Below, in pieces: positions 40,667 to 48,662 of a DNA stretch of 64,000 bases (positions are counted from its first letter, which is position 1; each line of letters starts with the position of its first letter). The stretch covers positions 2,232,001 to 2,296,000 of the forward strand of contig NZ_CP109131.1 in NCBI RefSeq assembly GCF_035917995.1, given 5' to 3'. Source of the stretch: Streptosporangium sp. NBC_01755. Its GTDB lineage: Bacteria; Actinomycetota; Actinomycetes; Streptosporangiales; Streptosporangiaceae. The translations under genes and the position numbers were made by a program. The notes beneath the pieces are model-generated. The model was not told the DNA's origin, ran no database searches, and saw only the letters and a list, made by a program, of their open reading frames with translations.

Positions 40667-40939
40667 ATGGATAACCTCCGCAGAAAGCCATGGGGCCTGA
40701 CCCGGGCGACTCCCTTCTCCGCAGCGGCGCACACCTCGGCCAGGACACACCGGGTTGAGCTTGACCCGGTCACCCAGACCGGTGTCTACAGCGACGCGGT
40801 GACCGGTCAGCCCATCGAAGCCGGTAAGCACGGCACCAACAGGGAGCAGGCCACCGCGACCGCGCCACCGACCACGGATGGTTCCGGTGGCGGTGGTGGC
40901 GGCACGGCGGACTCGCACACCGACTGGGTGTCGGATTAG
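40667..40939 (+). CDS. Graspetide precursor peptide (ATP-grasp-modified RiPP)
   Basis: A 90-residue precursor of the actinobacterial GRASP-target type. The leader carries KPWGLTRATPF (residues 7-17) and VELDPVTQTGVYSDAVTGQP with IEAGKHGT (50-57), conserved motifs of the family. The C-terminus is the likely core: TATAPPTTDG, six glycines, then TADSHTDWVSD. It offers Thr/Ser hydroxyls and Asp carboxylates for omega-ester links. Asp71-Gly72 would be a good aspartimide site for the PIMT-like enzyme encoded third in the operon. The ATP-grasp gene begins directly after the stop. Confidence 0.85.
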   Translation: MDNLRRKPWGLTRATPFSAAAHTSARTHRVELDPVTQTGVYSDAVTGQPIEAGKHGTNREQATATAPPTTDGSGGGGGGTADSHTDWVSD

Positions 40940-41911
40940 GTGATGCCTCCACCCGTACTGGCGATCACCGCCTTGGATGACTTCACCGCCGACCTTGTGC
41001 TGGCCGAGTTGCACGACCGGGGCACCCCGGTCGTGCGGTTCGATCCGGGAGCCGACTTCCCCTCCGCCTGCGCGTTGGACGTGCGACTCGGGGGGCACGG
41101 AATGGGCGGCCTGCTCCGCACAGGAACGCGCCGTCTGGAGCTGACACGTGTCCGCTCGGTGTACTGGCGGAAGCCCACTCCCTACCAGCACCAGAAATAT
41201 TCACACCTCGACGAGCAGGCCGGGAAGTGGGCCGCCGAACAGTCCCGGTACGGCCTGGGCGGAGTCCTGGCCGCGATCCCCGGCGCCTTCTACCTGAACC
41301 ACCCCTGGCGCAACCGCGATGCCGAGTACAAACCCGAGCAACTCGTCACGGCCGCCGCCTGCGGGCTGGCTGTTCCCCCCACGGTGATCACCAACAGTCT
41401 CAGCACCGCGAGACGGTTCGCGGCCGAGGTCGGCACGATCGTATACAAGCCGTTGTGGTCCACGCCGTACCGCGACACGAACGGGACGGCCGTGGCCGTG
41501 TGGACCCGCGCCGTGGATCCCGCGGACCTGGACGACGGCATCGGCGTCACCGCTCACCTTTTCCAGCAACTCATCGACAAGGTCGCCGACATCCGCGTAA
41601 CGATGGTGGGAGAGCGTGCCTTCGCCGTCCACATCGACGGTGCTCCCAGCCTGGACTGGCGGTACGACTACGCCGCCCTGGCTTACGAGTTGATCGAGGC
41701 ACCGGCCCACCTGATCGAGAGGATGCGCGCCTATCTTGCTCACTTCGGGCTGGTCTTCGGAGCATTCGACTTCGCGTTGACCTCCGGCGGTGAGTGGGTG
41801 TTCCTGGAGTGCAATCCCAATGGCCAGTGGGCCTGGTTCACCGACCCGATCCCGCATCTGATCGCCGCCGCCATCGCCGACCGCCTGGAGAACCCGAGAG
41901 GCTGTTCATGA
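40940..41911 (+). CDS. ATP-grasp graspetide macrocyclase
   Basis: A 323-residue ATP-grasp ligase of the MvdD/PsnB-like RiPP maturase type. Diagnostic blocks are VRSVYWRKPTPY, FYLNHPWRNRDAEYKPEQL, TIVYKPLWS (ATP lysine), RVTMVGERAFAVHID and the metal-binding FLECNPNGQWAW. It should activate Asp or Glu side chains of the precursor and join them to Ser/Thr (ester) or Lys (amide) side chains. The start is GTG 40940 or ATG 40943. It overlaps the methyltransferase by 4 bases (ATGA). Confidence 0.9.
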   Translation: MMPPPVLAITALDDFTADLVLAELHDRGTPVVRFDPGADFPSACALDVRLGGHGMGGLLRTGTRRLELTRVRSVYWRKPTPYQHQKYSHLDEQAGKWAAEQSRYGLGGVLAAIPGAFYLNHPWRNRDAEYKPEQLVTAAACGLAVPPTVITNSLSTARRFAAEVGTIVYKPLWSTPYRDTNGTAVAVWTRAVDPADLDDGIGVTAHLFQQLIDKVADIRVTMVGERAFAVHIDGAPSLDWRYDYAALAYELIEAPAHLIERMRAYLAHFGLVFGAFDFALTSGGEWVFLECNPNGQWAWFTDPIPHLIAAAIADRLENPRGCS

Positions 41912-43053
41912 TCAATTCCACCGCCGATGATCTCGCCACGAAGCTTGCCGCGACCGGAGCGCTCACTCACCCCCGATGGCGTGAGGCCGTCAAAGCCGTA
42001 CCGCGCGAAGCATTTCTCGGTGACGCGGTCTATCGTCCGGTCGACGGAGAGCGGGAAACGATGTGGCAACCTGTTCACCGTACGGACTCCGGCGAGGGCG
42101 AATGGTCGCGCCTGGCATACGCCGACGAGACATGGGTCACCCAGGTGAACGGTGTCCTGGCGGAAGACGCACCCGGCCCGATGACAGGTGATCCCACCTC
42201 GTCCGCCACGCTTCCGAGCCTGGTGGTGCGCATGCTGGAGGCGGCGCAGATCGCCGAAGGGGACAAGGTGCTGGAGATCGGCACCGGAACCGGTTACTCC
42301 ACCGCCCTGCTCTCGTACCGTCTCGGCGACCACGCGGTCACTTCAATCGAATACGACAGGAGCGCCGCGGCTCGCGCCGCTGTGGCGATCACCGCTGTCG
42401 GATACACACCCGCCCTGGTAGTTGGTGATGGCTTAGGAGGATATGAGAAGAACGCCGAATACGATCGACTGATCGCCACCTGCTCGGTCCGTTACATCCC
42501 GGCCCCGTGGATGTGGCAGGTACGAGACGGCGGAACGATCACTACCCCGCTGTCGGGCTGGATGACCGGGTCGGCTCTCGCCCACCTCACCCTCTCCGAC
42601 GACGGCACCGCGAGCGGGCGCTTCCACGAGCAGAACGTCTCTTTCATGCCCGCACGGCAACACAGCCGTCCGCCCCGGCCGTCATATCTACGGACAGGGC
42701 TGGGTGACGCCGGAGAGAGCCGGATCGATCCCGGCGTGCTCGACGACTGGACCGGGTTGTTCGTGGCCCAGCTCGGCGCCCCGTCAGCGGAGAAGCTCGG
42801 CGGGGGTGACGACGTCTTTCTCCTGGACGTGGCCACCGGCTCGCAGGCCACCACCGAACGATCGGCCTCCGGTGGCTGGACCGTACGCCAGCATGGACCT
42901 CTGCGTCTCTGGGACGCGGTCGAGAACGCCATCCTGACCTGGCAGCAAGCCGGTTCCCCCCATCAGTCGGCCTTCGGGCTCACGGTCACTCGAAGCCGCC
43001 AGTACATCTGGCTGGAGAGACCAGAGGGACCAAGCTGGAACCTTCCCATCTGA
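41908..43053 (+). CDS. PIMT-like O-methyltransferase of the graspetide cluster
   Basis: A 381-residue protein. The N-terminal two thirds are a protein-L-isoaspartate-O-methyltransferase homologue: PREAFLGD, TGDPTSSATLPSLVVRMLEA, GDKVLEIGTGTGYSTALL (SAM motif I), SIEYDRSAAARA, GDGLGGYEKNAEYDRLIATC. About 130 C-terminal residues form an additional domain (VFLLDVATGSQATTERSA, LWDAVENAILTWQQAG) that general PIMT repair enzymes lack. Homologues in fuscimiditide-type clusters methylate a precursor Asp, which then closes to an aspartimide. The start overlaps the ATP-grasp stop. Confidence 0.88.
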   Translation: MINSTADDLATKLAATGALTHPRWREAVKAVPREAFLGDAVYRPVDGERETMWQPVHRTDSGEGEWSRLAYADETWVTQVNGVLAEDAPGPMTGDPTSSATLPSLVVRMLEAAQIAEGDKVLEIGTGTGYSTALLSYRLGDHAVTSIEYDRSAAARAAVAITAVGYTPALVVGDGLGGYEKNAEYDRLIATCSVRYIPAPWMWQVRDGGTITTPLSGWMTGSALAHLTLSDDGTASGRFHEQNVSFMPARQHSRPPRPSYLRTGLGDAGESRIDPGVLDDWTGLFVAQLGAPSAEKLGGGDDVFLLDVATGSQATTERSASGGWTVRQHGPLRLWDAVENAILTWQQAGSPHQSAFGLTVTRSRQYIWLERPEGPSWNLPI

Positions 43054-43516
43054 CCACCCGGTCAGCACATCCCTCCGCGCCAACCGAACAGGGTCGGCTG
43101 GACATGAAACGTCAACGAGTGTTAACGAGGTGATCGCGGCACATCACCGGGGGGATCGAACCCGACCGGGAGGGCAGGCCGTTACCGCACCTGCGAGGGT
43201 GACCGGCCCGGCCGGTGTCGAGTGTTGGTGGCACTCGGCGGACTCCGCCTCTTTTACCGATGCCGGCTCTGTCTAAGTTCGCGATCACAGCAAGATGCCT
43301 ATAACACCATATATGTACTGTTTTAAATCAAGTCAGCATTCTTCGCCCTGCTATCTGGCTCAGAATCCTGCTGCGATGCTCGTCATCTTGGGCTGTTCAC
43401 CGGCCCCGGCGGCGTCCGCCGCCAAAGCCCCACATCGATGACCTCATCCTGCTGCCAACGTGCAAAAGACTCTCTAAGATCAACCCCAGACGGATGCTGA
43501 AGAGTCTGGAGAAAGT
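43054..43516. other. Long intergenic region, no gene seen
   Basis: About 460 bases. The first half is GC-rich; 43290-43345 is AT-richer (CACCATATATGTACTGTTTT) and may be the promoter region of the downstream methyltransferase gene. No transporter, protease or second precursor for the graspetide cluster is encoded here. Confidence 0.5.
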
Positions 43517-44320
43517 GTGGAAGATCAGGCTACGCCAGCCGGGGTCGACCCGAACGTGCCTAACATCGCCCGGATGTACGACTACTACCTGGACGGCAAG
43601 GACAATTTCGCCGCCGACCGGGCCGCAGCCGAGCAGATTCTGAAGATCTTCCCCGAGACCCGCGACTCCGCGAGGGAGAACCGGGCGTTCCTCGCACGTG
43701 CCGTACGCCATCTGGTCGAGTCGGGCGTCCAGCAGATCGTGGATCTGGGCTCCGGGCTACCCACGCGGGGCAACACACACGAGATCGCGCACGCGGTCGC
43801 GCCCGACACCCGCGTGGTCTACGTGGACTACGACCCCGTCGTGTGCGCGCACAGCCGGGCGATCCTGGAGAACGGCGACAACGTCACCATCGTGCACGCC
43901 GACGCGCGGGCCCCGGAGACGCTGCTGGCCGAGCTGCGCGAGCACGTCGACTTCAGTCGGCCCGTGGCGTTCCTGCTGCTGGCCATTCTGCACTTCATCC
44001 CGGACGAGAACCCCGACGGCGCGGGCGCCTACCAGATCACCCAGCGGCTGTACGAGGCGAGCGCGCCGGGCAGCCACCTCGTTCTCAGTCACGCGATCAA
44101 CGCCAAGCCTGACACCACGCCGGAGGCCCTGGAGATCTACAAGCGGGCCACCGAGTCGCTGAGCCTGCGCACGCACGCGGAGATCTCCCGCTTCTTCGAC
44201 GGCTATGAGTTGCTCGAACCCGGCCTGGTGTTCCCCAAGGACTGGCGCCCTGTCGATCCGCCCCTGTTCGGCGAGCGAAACACTTCGATCGGCTACGTCG
44301 GAGTAGGCCGCAAACCCTGA
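43517..44320 (+). CDS. SAM-dependent methyltransferase, PF04672 type
   Basis: A 267-residue protein of the S-adenosyl methyltransferase family common and multi-copy in actinomycetes. The family start VPNIARMYDYYLDGKDNFAA is complete. QQIVDLGSGLPTRGNTHEIA is the SAM-binding motif, followed by VVYVDYDPVV and VAFLLLAILHFIP. Substrates are unknown for the family. It stands alone 460 bases after the graspetide methyltransferase and has its own ribosome binding site (GGAG before GTG), so membership in that cluster is doubtful. Confidence 0.88.
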   Translation: MEDQATPAGVDPNVPNIARMYDYYLDGKDNFAADRAAAEQILKIFPETRDSARENRAFLARAVRHLVESGVQQIVDLGSGLPTRGNTHEIAHAVAPDTRVVYVDYDPVVCAHSRAILENGDNVTIVHADARAPETLLAELREHVDFSRPVAFLLLAILHFIPDENPDGAGAYQITQRLYEASAPGSHLVLSHAINAKPDTTPEALEIYKRATESLSLRTHAEISRFFDGYELLEPGLVFPKDWRPVDPPLFGERNTSIGYVGVGRKP

Positions 44321-44411
44321 TGCGCCACACCGTCTCAGGGGCGGCCAGAGGTGATGTGCCCGTTGGTTCAAGAGCGGCGGGGCCGTTCATCAGCGCGGCC
44401 AGGAGTCCTTT

Positions 44412-44464
44412 CTTGATCTGGGCGATTAGGCACGCCGGGGACGTGCCTAATCGCCCAGATCAAG
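44412..44464. repeat. 23-bp perfect inverted repeat
   Basis: CTTGATCTGGGCGATTAGGC plus ACG (44412-44434) is exactly complementary to 44442-44464 around the 7-base loop CCGGGGA. It lies in a 408-base gap (44321-44728) between convergent genes that otherwise holds only a diverged repeat. A bidirectional terminator is the simplest reading, but the arm is unusually long and no T run follows. Confidence 0.85.
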
Positions 44465-44580
44465 GAAAACCTCTGGCCAGTCAGCCACCTGAGGGTGCCC
44501 ACCGTCGTTCGTTCACCTGATTTATCACCATTTTCCGGGCACTATGCGTACACCCATCACGGCCGATCGCGGCGCCTTGG

Positions 44581-44654
44581 TGGGTGTTTGAGATGTGGCC
44601 GGTCTTAGTCGACGGTGTAGCGGCGCTGTCGAGCGGACAGGTTCGCCTCGGGTG
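44581..44654. repeat. Second copy of a diverged dispersed repeat
   Basis: TGGGTGTTTGAGATGTGG, then TTAGTCGACGGTGTAGCG and GCCTCGGGT, resembles 37518-37597 in order and orientation. Roughly three quarters of positions agree by eye. It could be the relic of an insertion-sequence end. Confidence 0.4.
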
Positions 44655-44728
44655 ACCATCTACGCCAACCCTGGACACCGCACTGACATCCGTCGGCTCC
44701 TGAGGCGATCGCCGATGACAAGATCAGG

Positions 44729-45673
44729 TCAAGGGGAGGGGGCGGCCCGCCGCCACTCGCGGCGTACTTTCAGGCCCGCGTCGACCAGGGCACCCAGGAT
44801 GACCAGCACAACCAGGAACTCCGCCCACCGGTTGAGCGGCCCCGCCTGGAAGATGGCGCCCGCGAGCACGACCCAGGCAAGGGCGCCGCACATCGCGAAC
44901 GTCAGGCCGATGTCGAGTCGCAGCGTCAGCGACCGCCACCGCCCCTGCACGACCAGGACCAGGTAGAGGGCCCAGTGCACGACCTGTAGCCCCAGAAGCC
45001 ACGGACCGTAATAACGGAGGAAGTTCTCGTCAATGGCGAAGAGTTGGTGGATCTTCTTGACCGCCGCCTGCCTTTCGAAGAGGAAGTCGAGCAGCGCTCC
45101 GGCGTTGATCAGTACGGATATCAGGCAGGCGTCCATAATGATCAGGACAATGTAGCCGGCCCGGCTGATCCGATCGCCATCCTTCCGCCGAGGCTCCCAT
45201 GCGGCCGCCGCCGACCGGCGCCGCCGCAGCCAGGCCGTCACGGCGAAGCACACCACGAGCAGTCCTGGCCACCACAGGAGGTACAGCCCGAAGAACCTCC
45301 ACCACTCCGCCAGCAAGCCGACTACCTCCGCCCTCGAGCTCACCGGAAACCTCATCAGGGCGGGCATCGACATGAATAGCCCGAAGAAGCCCATACCGGC
45401 CACGGTCAGCCAGAGGAACCTGCGGGAATCGGCCGGGTCGATGATCGTGAAAACCGGCCCGTACCGCGCGGCGACCTCGGCGGGCCGACCAAAACCGATG
45501 ACCAGCTCCCGCGCCATCGCCTCGTCGGTGGCCCGTCCCGCGTCCTCGGCCTTGGCCGCGAGTGCGTCCACCAGCAGTGCGCGCAACTCCAATGCCACAT
45601 CGCGCCGCCCCCGGCGTGGCAGTAACCGGACCACGTCGTCCACGTAGCCGTTGATGAACTCGTCAGGGAGCAC
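44729..45673 (-). CDS. Membrane protein with N-terminal HAAS-like domain
   Basis: A 314-residue protein. The first 75 residues (FINGYVDDVVRLLPRRGRRD, LVIGFGRPAEVAARYGP) form a HAAS/DUF1700-type helical domain that usually connects to PadR-type regulation or sensor membrane proteins. Five or six transmembrane helices follow (about 88-105, 125-150, 175-195, 225-245, 255-280, 283-300). No PadR gene is nearby. Role unknown; a membrane sensor or permease-like function is inferred only. GTG start. Confidence 0.75.
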   Translation of the reverse strand: MLPDEFINGYVDDVVRLLPRRGRRDVALELRALLVDALAAKAEDAGRATDEAMARELVIGFGRPAEVAARYGPVFTIIDPADSRRFLWLTVAGMGFFGLFMSMPALMRFPVSSRAEVVGLLAEWWRFFGLYLLWWPGLLVVCFAVTAWLRRRRSAAAAWEPRRKDGDRISRAGYIVLIIMDACLISVLINAGALLDFLFERQAAVKKIHQLFAIDENFLRYYGPWLLGLQVVHWALYLVLVVQGRWRSLTLRLDIGLTFAMCGALAWVVLAGAIFQAGPLNRWAEFLVVLVILGALVDAGLKVRREWRRAAPSP

Positions 45674-45699
45674 GGCGCCATCCGCCCTTCAGGGAAGAT

Positions 45700-45829
45700 C
45701 CATGGTGTCGTTTCAGGCCGCGCCAAACGAGCGCCAGCCGCCAATAACAAGATTGCGGCCCTCTGCGGTCAGCTTCTCGGCCGTAAACGACCGAGCTTGC
45801 AGCTCCTCGCCGTCGATGGGTTCGACGGT
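45700..45829 (-). ncRNA. Candidate omegaRNA/right end of the TnpB element
   Basis: In TnpB elements the guide RNA derives from the 3' end of tnpB and the following non-coding segment. Downstream of the stop (minus strand) is a short hairpin, CTCGGTCG-TTTA-CGGCCGAG, and the decamer GCGGCCTGAA occurs both at the stop codon and again about 115 bases later. The exact element end and guide start cannot be set from this sequence alone. Confidence 0.35.
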
Positions 45830-46954
45830 TCAGGCCGCGTCGTCGGCAGCGTGACTCACTGCCCAGCACGCCACACCGCGCGAGGCGATGTTGCGGGCCG
45901 CGTTGACGTCGGCGTGCTCAGCGAAACCGCACGACGTACAGGCGAAGGTTTCCTGGTTGGGCCGGTTGCGTTTGTCGACGTGCCCGCACGCCGAGCACTC
46001 CTGCGAGGTGTAAGCCGGGTCGACGTAGACGACGGCGACACCCGCGCGGGCGGCTTTGTAGGCGACGAACCGGCCGAGCCGGTGAAACGACCACGAATGC
46101 AGCGTGACCCGCTGGGGCCTGCGGAGCCGTACCCGCTCACGGATGCCCTGGAGGTCTTCCAGGGCGATGCCGCGTCCGGTGCGTGCAGCCTCGGTCACGA
46201 TGTTTTTGGAGATGCGGTGGTTAACGTCCCGGGCGAACCGGGACTCCTTACGGCGGCGCCTCTTCAGGAGCCGCTTGGCGGACTTGGTCTGCCTGGCCTG
46301 CAGGCGGCGGCGGAGTTCCCGGTTGCGGTGCCGGACCGCGTTCAGGTGCCTGCCGGAGTGTCGTTCGCCGTCGCCGGTGGTGGCGATGTTGGCGATGCCG
46401 AGGTCAACGCCGAGGAAGGCGTCGGGTTCGGTGACGTCGGCATCGGGGACGTCGCAGGTGGCGATGAGCAGCCACATGCCGTCTCGGTGGATCAGGTCGG
46501 ATTCGCCCTTGCGGTAGGCGGCCAGTGCGCGGGCCTGCTCGTCGGAGCAGGCGAACCGGATGCCTTTCATCCGGCCGCCGGTGGTCCAGATGGACACGGT
46601 GCGGGCCTCGACCTGCCAGGACAGGCACCGATCGTCGAACGGCTGCGCCGCGTCCGGGCGGAAGGCGATCGGCTTGGCCAGAGGCGTGCGCAGCTCCGCA
46701 CTCACCTGGGCTTTCACCGTCGTGTACGCGTCGGAGACCTTCTTGATGACGTGCTGGGCGGGCTGGGCCGACAGGCCCATGGCCTTCAGGTCGCCGTAGG
46801 AGTGCAGCCGCAGGTCGTAGTTGCGGAACACCTTCGTCTCCCACGCGACACCGGAGACGAGGTTGGCGGCGTCGTTGCACAGGCGCAGCGTGTCTGCCAG
46901 CGCCGCCTCCTGGGCGGGCGTGGGGAACAGCCGGACCTGCACAACGAATTTCAC
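45830..46954 (-). CDS. tnpB: TnpB family RNA-guided nuclease
   Basis: A 374-residue TnpB (OrfB_IS605) protein. The RuvC-type residues are D184 (FLGVDLGIANIA), E266 (IALEDLQGI) and D349 (HADVNAARNI). A zinc ribbon is formed by C320, C323, C339 and C342 (CSACG, CTSCG). The N-terminal OrfB_HTH begins KFVVQVRLFPTPAQEAAL, which sets the GTG start at 46954. All key residues are present, so it is probably catalytically competent. No tnpA is adjacent: it is a solo TnpB depending on a TnpA elsewhere, or immobile. Confidence 0.93.
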   Translation of the reverse strand: MKFVVQVRLFPTPAQEAALADTLRLCNDAANLVSGVAWETKVFRNYDLRLHSYGDLKAMGLSAQPAQHVIKKVSDAYTTVKAQVSAELRTPLAKPIAFRPDAAQPFDDRCLSWQVEARTVSIWTTGGRMKGIRFACSDEQARALAAYRKGESDLIHRDGMWLLIATCDVPDADVTEPDAFLGVDLGIANIATTGDGERHSGRHLNAVRHRNRELRRRLQARQTKSAKRLLKRRRRKESRFARDVNHRISKNIVTEAARTGRGIALEDLQGIRERVRLRRPQRVTLHSWSFHRLGRFVAYKAARAGVAVVYVDPAYTSQECSACGHVDKRNRPNQETFACTSCGFAEHADVNAARNIASRGVACWAVSHAADDAA

Positions 46955-47007
46955 GCTGTGAAGTATAGCGTTGATTCGCCAAACGCGCGGCACCGTATGC
47001 GATTCCT

Positions 47008-47027
47008 CCCGGGCATGAACGCCCGGG
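47008..47027. repeat. Orphan TnpB-type end hairpin upstream of tnpB
   Basis: CCCGGGC-ATGAAC-GCCCGGG, flanked by ATTCCT and GGTTCCT, lies 54 bases upstream of tnpB. On the minus strand it reads AACCCCGGGCGTTCATGCCC, similar to the hairpin that normally closes the 3' (guide RNA) end of related elements. Its position 5' of the gene is unexpected. The rest of 46955-47233 holds no gene. Confidence 0.55.
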
Positions 47028-47233
47028 GTTCCTCGCTAGGCAGGTATCGCTGAACAAATCGTAGTGTCGTGGCGAGCCCGTCGGTTACACCGTTCACTTG
47101 ACTTCTCCTGGTAAGGGGGGCGTGACCTTGATCACGTGCAGAGAAGCGGAACGGACGATGAACCGGACCGGAACTTTCGCTCAAATCGGGGTGCCGTTCG
47201 TACCTCCCCTTTTCTCCTGGCGGAGCAGCCCGC

Positions 47234-48427
47234 TCAGTCGGCGGAGGTGAGCAGCGGCAGCTTCCGTACGCCGGTCATGTTGGGGCTCGGCAGGAAGAGC
47301 GGCGGCTCGTCCGGGTCGGTGCGCAGGTTCGGGAAGCGGTCGAGCAGGATGTCGAGCGCGACCCGGCCCTCCAGGCGGGCCAGCGGCGCGCCGAGGCAGA
47401 AGTGGATGCCCCGGCCGAGACCGAGGTGGGGGTTGGGGTCACGGGTCGGGTCGAAGACATCCGGGTCGGCGAACTGCCGGGGGTCGCGGTTGGCCGCCGC
47501 GATCCACACCATGAGCAGCTGGTCGGCGGGCACGTGCCGGCCGCCGAACTCGACGTCGACGTTGGTGACCCGGGCCAGGACCGCGAACGGGCTGAAGAAG
47601 CGCAGGGACTCCTCGATCACGGCGGGGATCGTCGAGCGGTCCGCACGGGCGCGGGCGAACCGCTCGGGCTGGGCGTCCAGGCAGAGCACCGTGTTGCCCA
47701 GCAGCATGGTGGTGGTGATGTGCCCGGCTATCAGCAGGACGTTGGCGAAGTTCACCACCTCGGCCTGGCTGAGCCGCTCACCGTCCACCTCCGCCTCGAC
47801 GAGCTGGGTGAGCAGGTCGGCGCGCGGCCTGAGTCGTCGCTCCGCGGCGTGTTCGCCGAGGTAGTCGGCCAGGTGTTTGGCCTGTTCCATGACGAACTCA
47901 AGGTTGCGCTCCTGCTCCTCGCTCCGGTTGACGAGCGAGAACCGCTGGGACCCCTCGAACATCCTGTCCACCCACTGCTTGAACAGGTAGCGGTCGGAGC
48001 CGGGCACCCCGAGCAGCTCCGCGATGACGATGACCGGCAGCGGGTAGGCGAGGTCCGCCACCAGCTCCAGCCGGCCCGTGTCGGCCACCGCGTCGAGCAG
48101 TTCGTTGGTCAGCTCGGCGATCCGCGGTTCGAGGTCGGCGACGACCTTCGGGGTGAAGGCGTGGCTGACGAGCTTGCGAAGCTTGCTGTGCATGGGCGGG
48201 TCCAGCTGCGTCAGGCTGCGCTCGGCGGGCCTGGCGACCTCGGGTACCACGCGGCCGGTATCGGAGGAGAACGTCTTCGGGTCGCCGAGAATCCGCAGTA
48301 CCTCGGGGTAGCCGTAGACGTTCCACGTCCCGGTGCCGGCGTCGAAGCTCACCGGCCGGTCCGGCCGTTTTCCCCGTAGCCAGAAGTGCCCCTCGTGCAG
48401 GCCCCATGAGTCGGCGATGATGGTCAT
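47234..48427 (-). CDS. Cytochrome P450
   Basis: A 397-residue soluble bacterial P450. The I-helix oxygen-activation motif is AGHITTT (234-240), the K-helix ExxR is in EESLR (273-276) and the heme loop is GLGRGIHFCLGAPLARLE with axial Cys344. The acid of the usual AGxD/ET motif is His here (AGHIT), a substitution that can change oxygen activation. It needs a ferredoxin and reductase, not encoded nearby. CYP105/107-like assignment is not certain. ATG with AAAGG upstream. Four 29-bp repeats precede it. Confidence 0.93.
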   Translation of the reverse strand: MTIIADSWGLHEGHFWLRGKRPDRPVSFDAGTGTWNVYGYPEVLRILGDPKTFSSDTGRVVPEVARPAERSLTQLDPPMHSKLRKLVSHAFTPKVVADLEPRIAELTNELLDAVADTGRLELVADLAYPLPVIVIAELLGVPGSDRYLFKQWVDRMFEGSQRFSLVNRSEEQERNLEFVMEQAKHLADYLGEHAAERRLRPRADLLTQLVEAEVDGERLSQAEVVNFANVLLIAGHITTTMLLGNTVLCLDAQPERFARARADRSTIPAVIEESLRFFSPFAVLARVTNVDVEFGGRHVPADQLLMVWIAAANRDPRQFADPDVFDPTRDPNPHLGLGRGIHFCLGAPLARLEGRVALDILLDRFPNLRTDPDEPPLFLPSPNMTGVRKLPLLTSAD

Positions 48428-48482
48428 GGCGTGCCTTTCTGGTCGGGACGGGTCCGGGATCAGCCGGGCTCGTGCGTTCTCT

Positions 48483-48598
48483 CGTACGCGTGGATCCAGG
48501 TGCGGTTCAGACGTACGCGTGGATCCAGGTGCGGTTCAGACGTACGCGTGGATCCAGGTGCGGTTCAGACGTACGCGTGGATCCAGGTGCGGTTCAGA
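48483..48598. repeat. Four perfect 29-bp tandem repeats upstream of the P450 gene
   Basis: Units at 48483, 48512, 48541 and 48570, each CGTACGCGTGGATCCAGGTG followed by CGGTTCAGA, with a partial fifth at 48599. The period is not a multiple of three and the array lies in the 235-base region between the P450 start and the upstream toxin gene stop. It could be operator-like (regulator binding) or simply slippage-derived. Confidence 0.92.
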
Positions 48599-48662
48599 CG
48601 TACCCCCACCAGCGCGCCGGACCCGGCGCCGAGCAGCACGGCAGCATGTTCGTGGAAGGCGC

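Noticed and set aside
43517-44320. PF04672 methyltransferase as fourth graspetide gene
   Set aside because: Separated by 460 bases with its own probable promoter, and the family is common as stand-alone copies.
48483-48602. Possible CRISPR array
   Set aside because: The 29-bp units abut with no spacers and no cas genes are present, so it is a simple tandem repeat.
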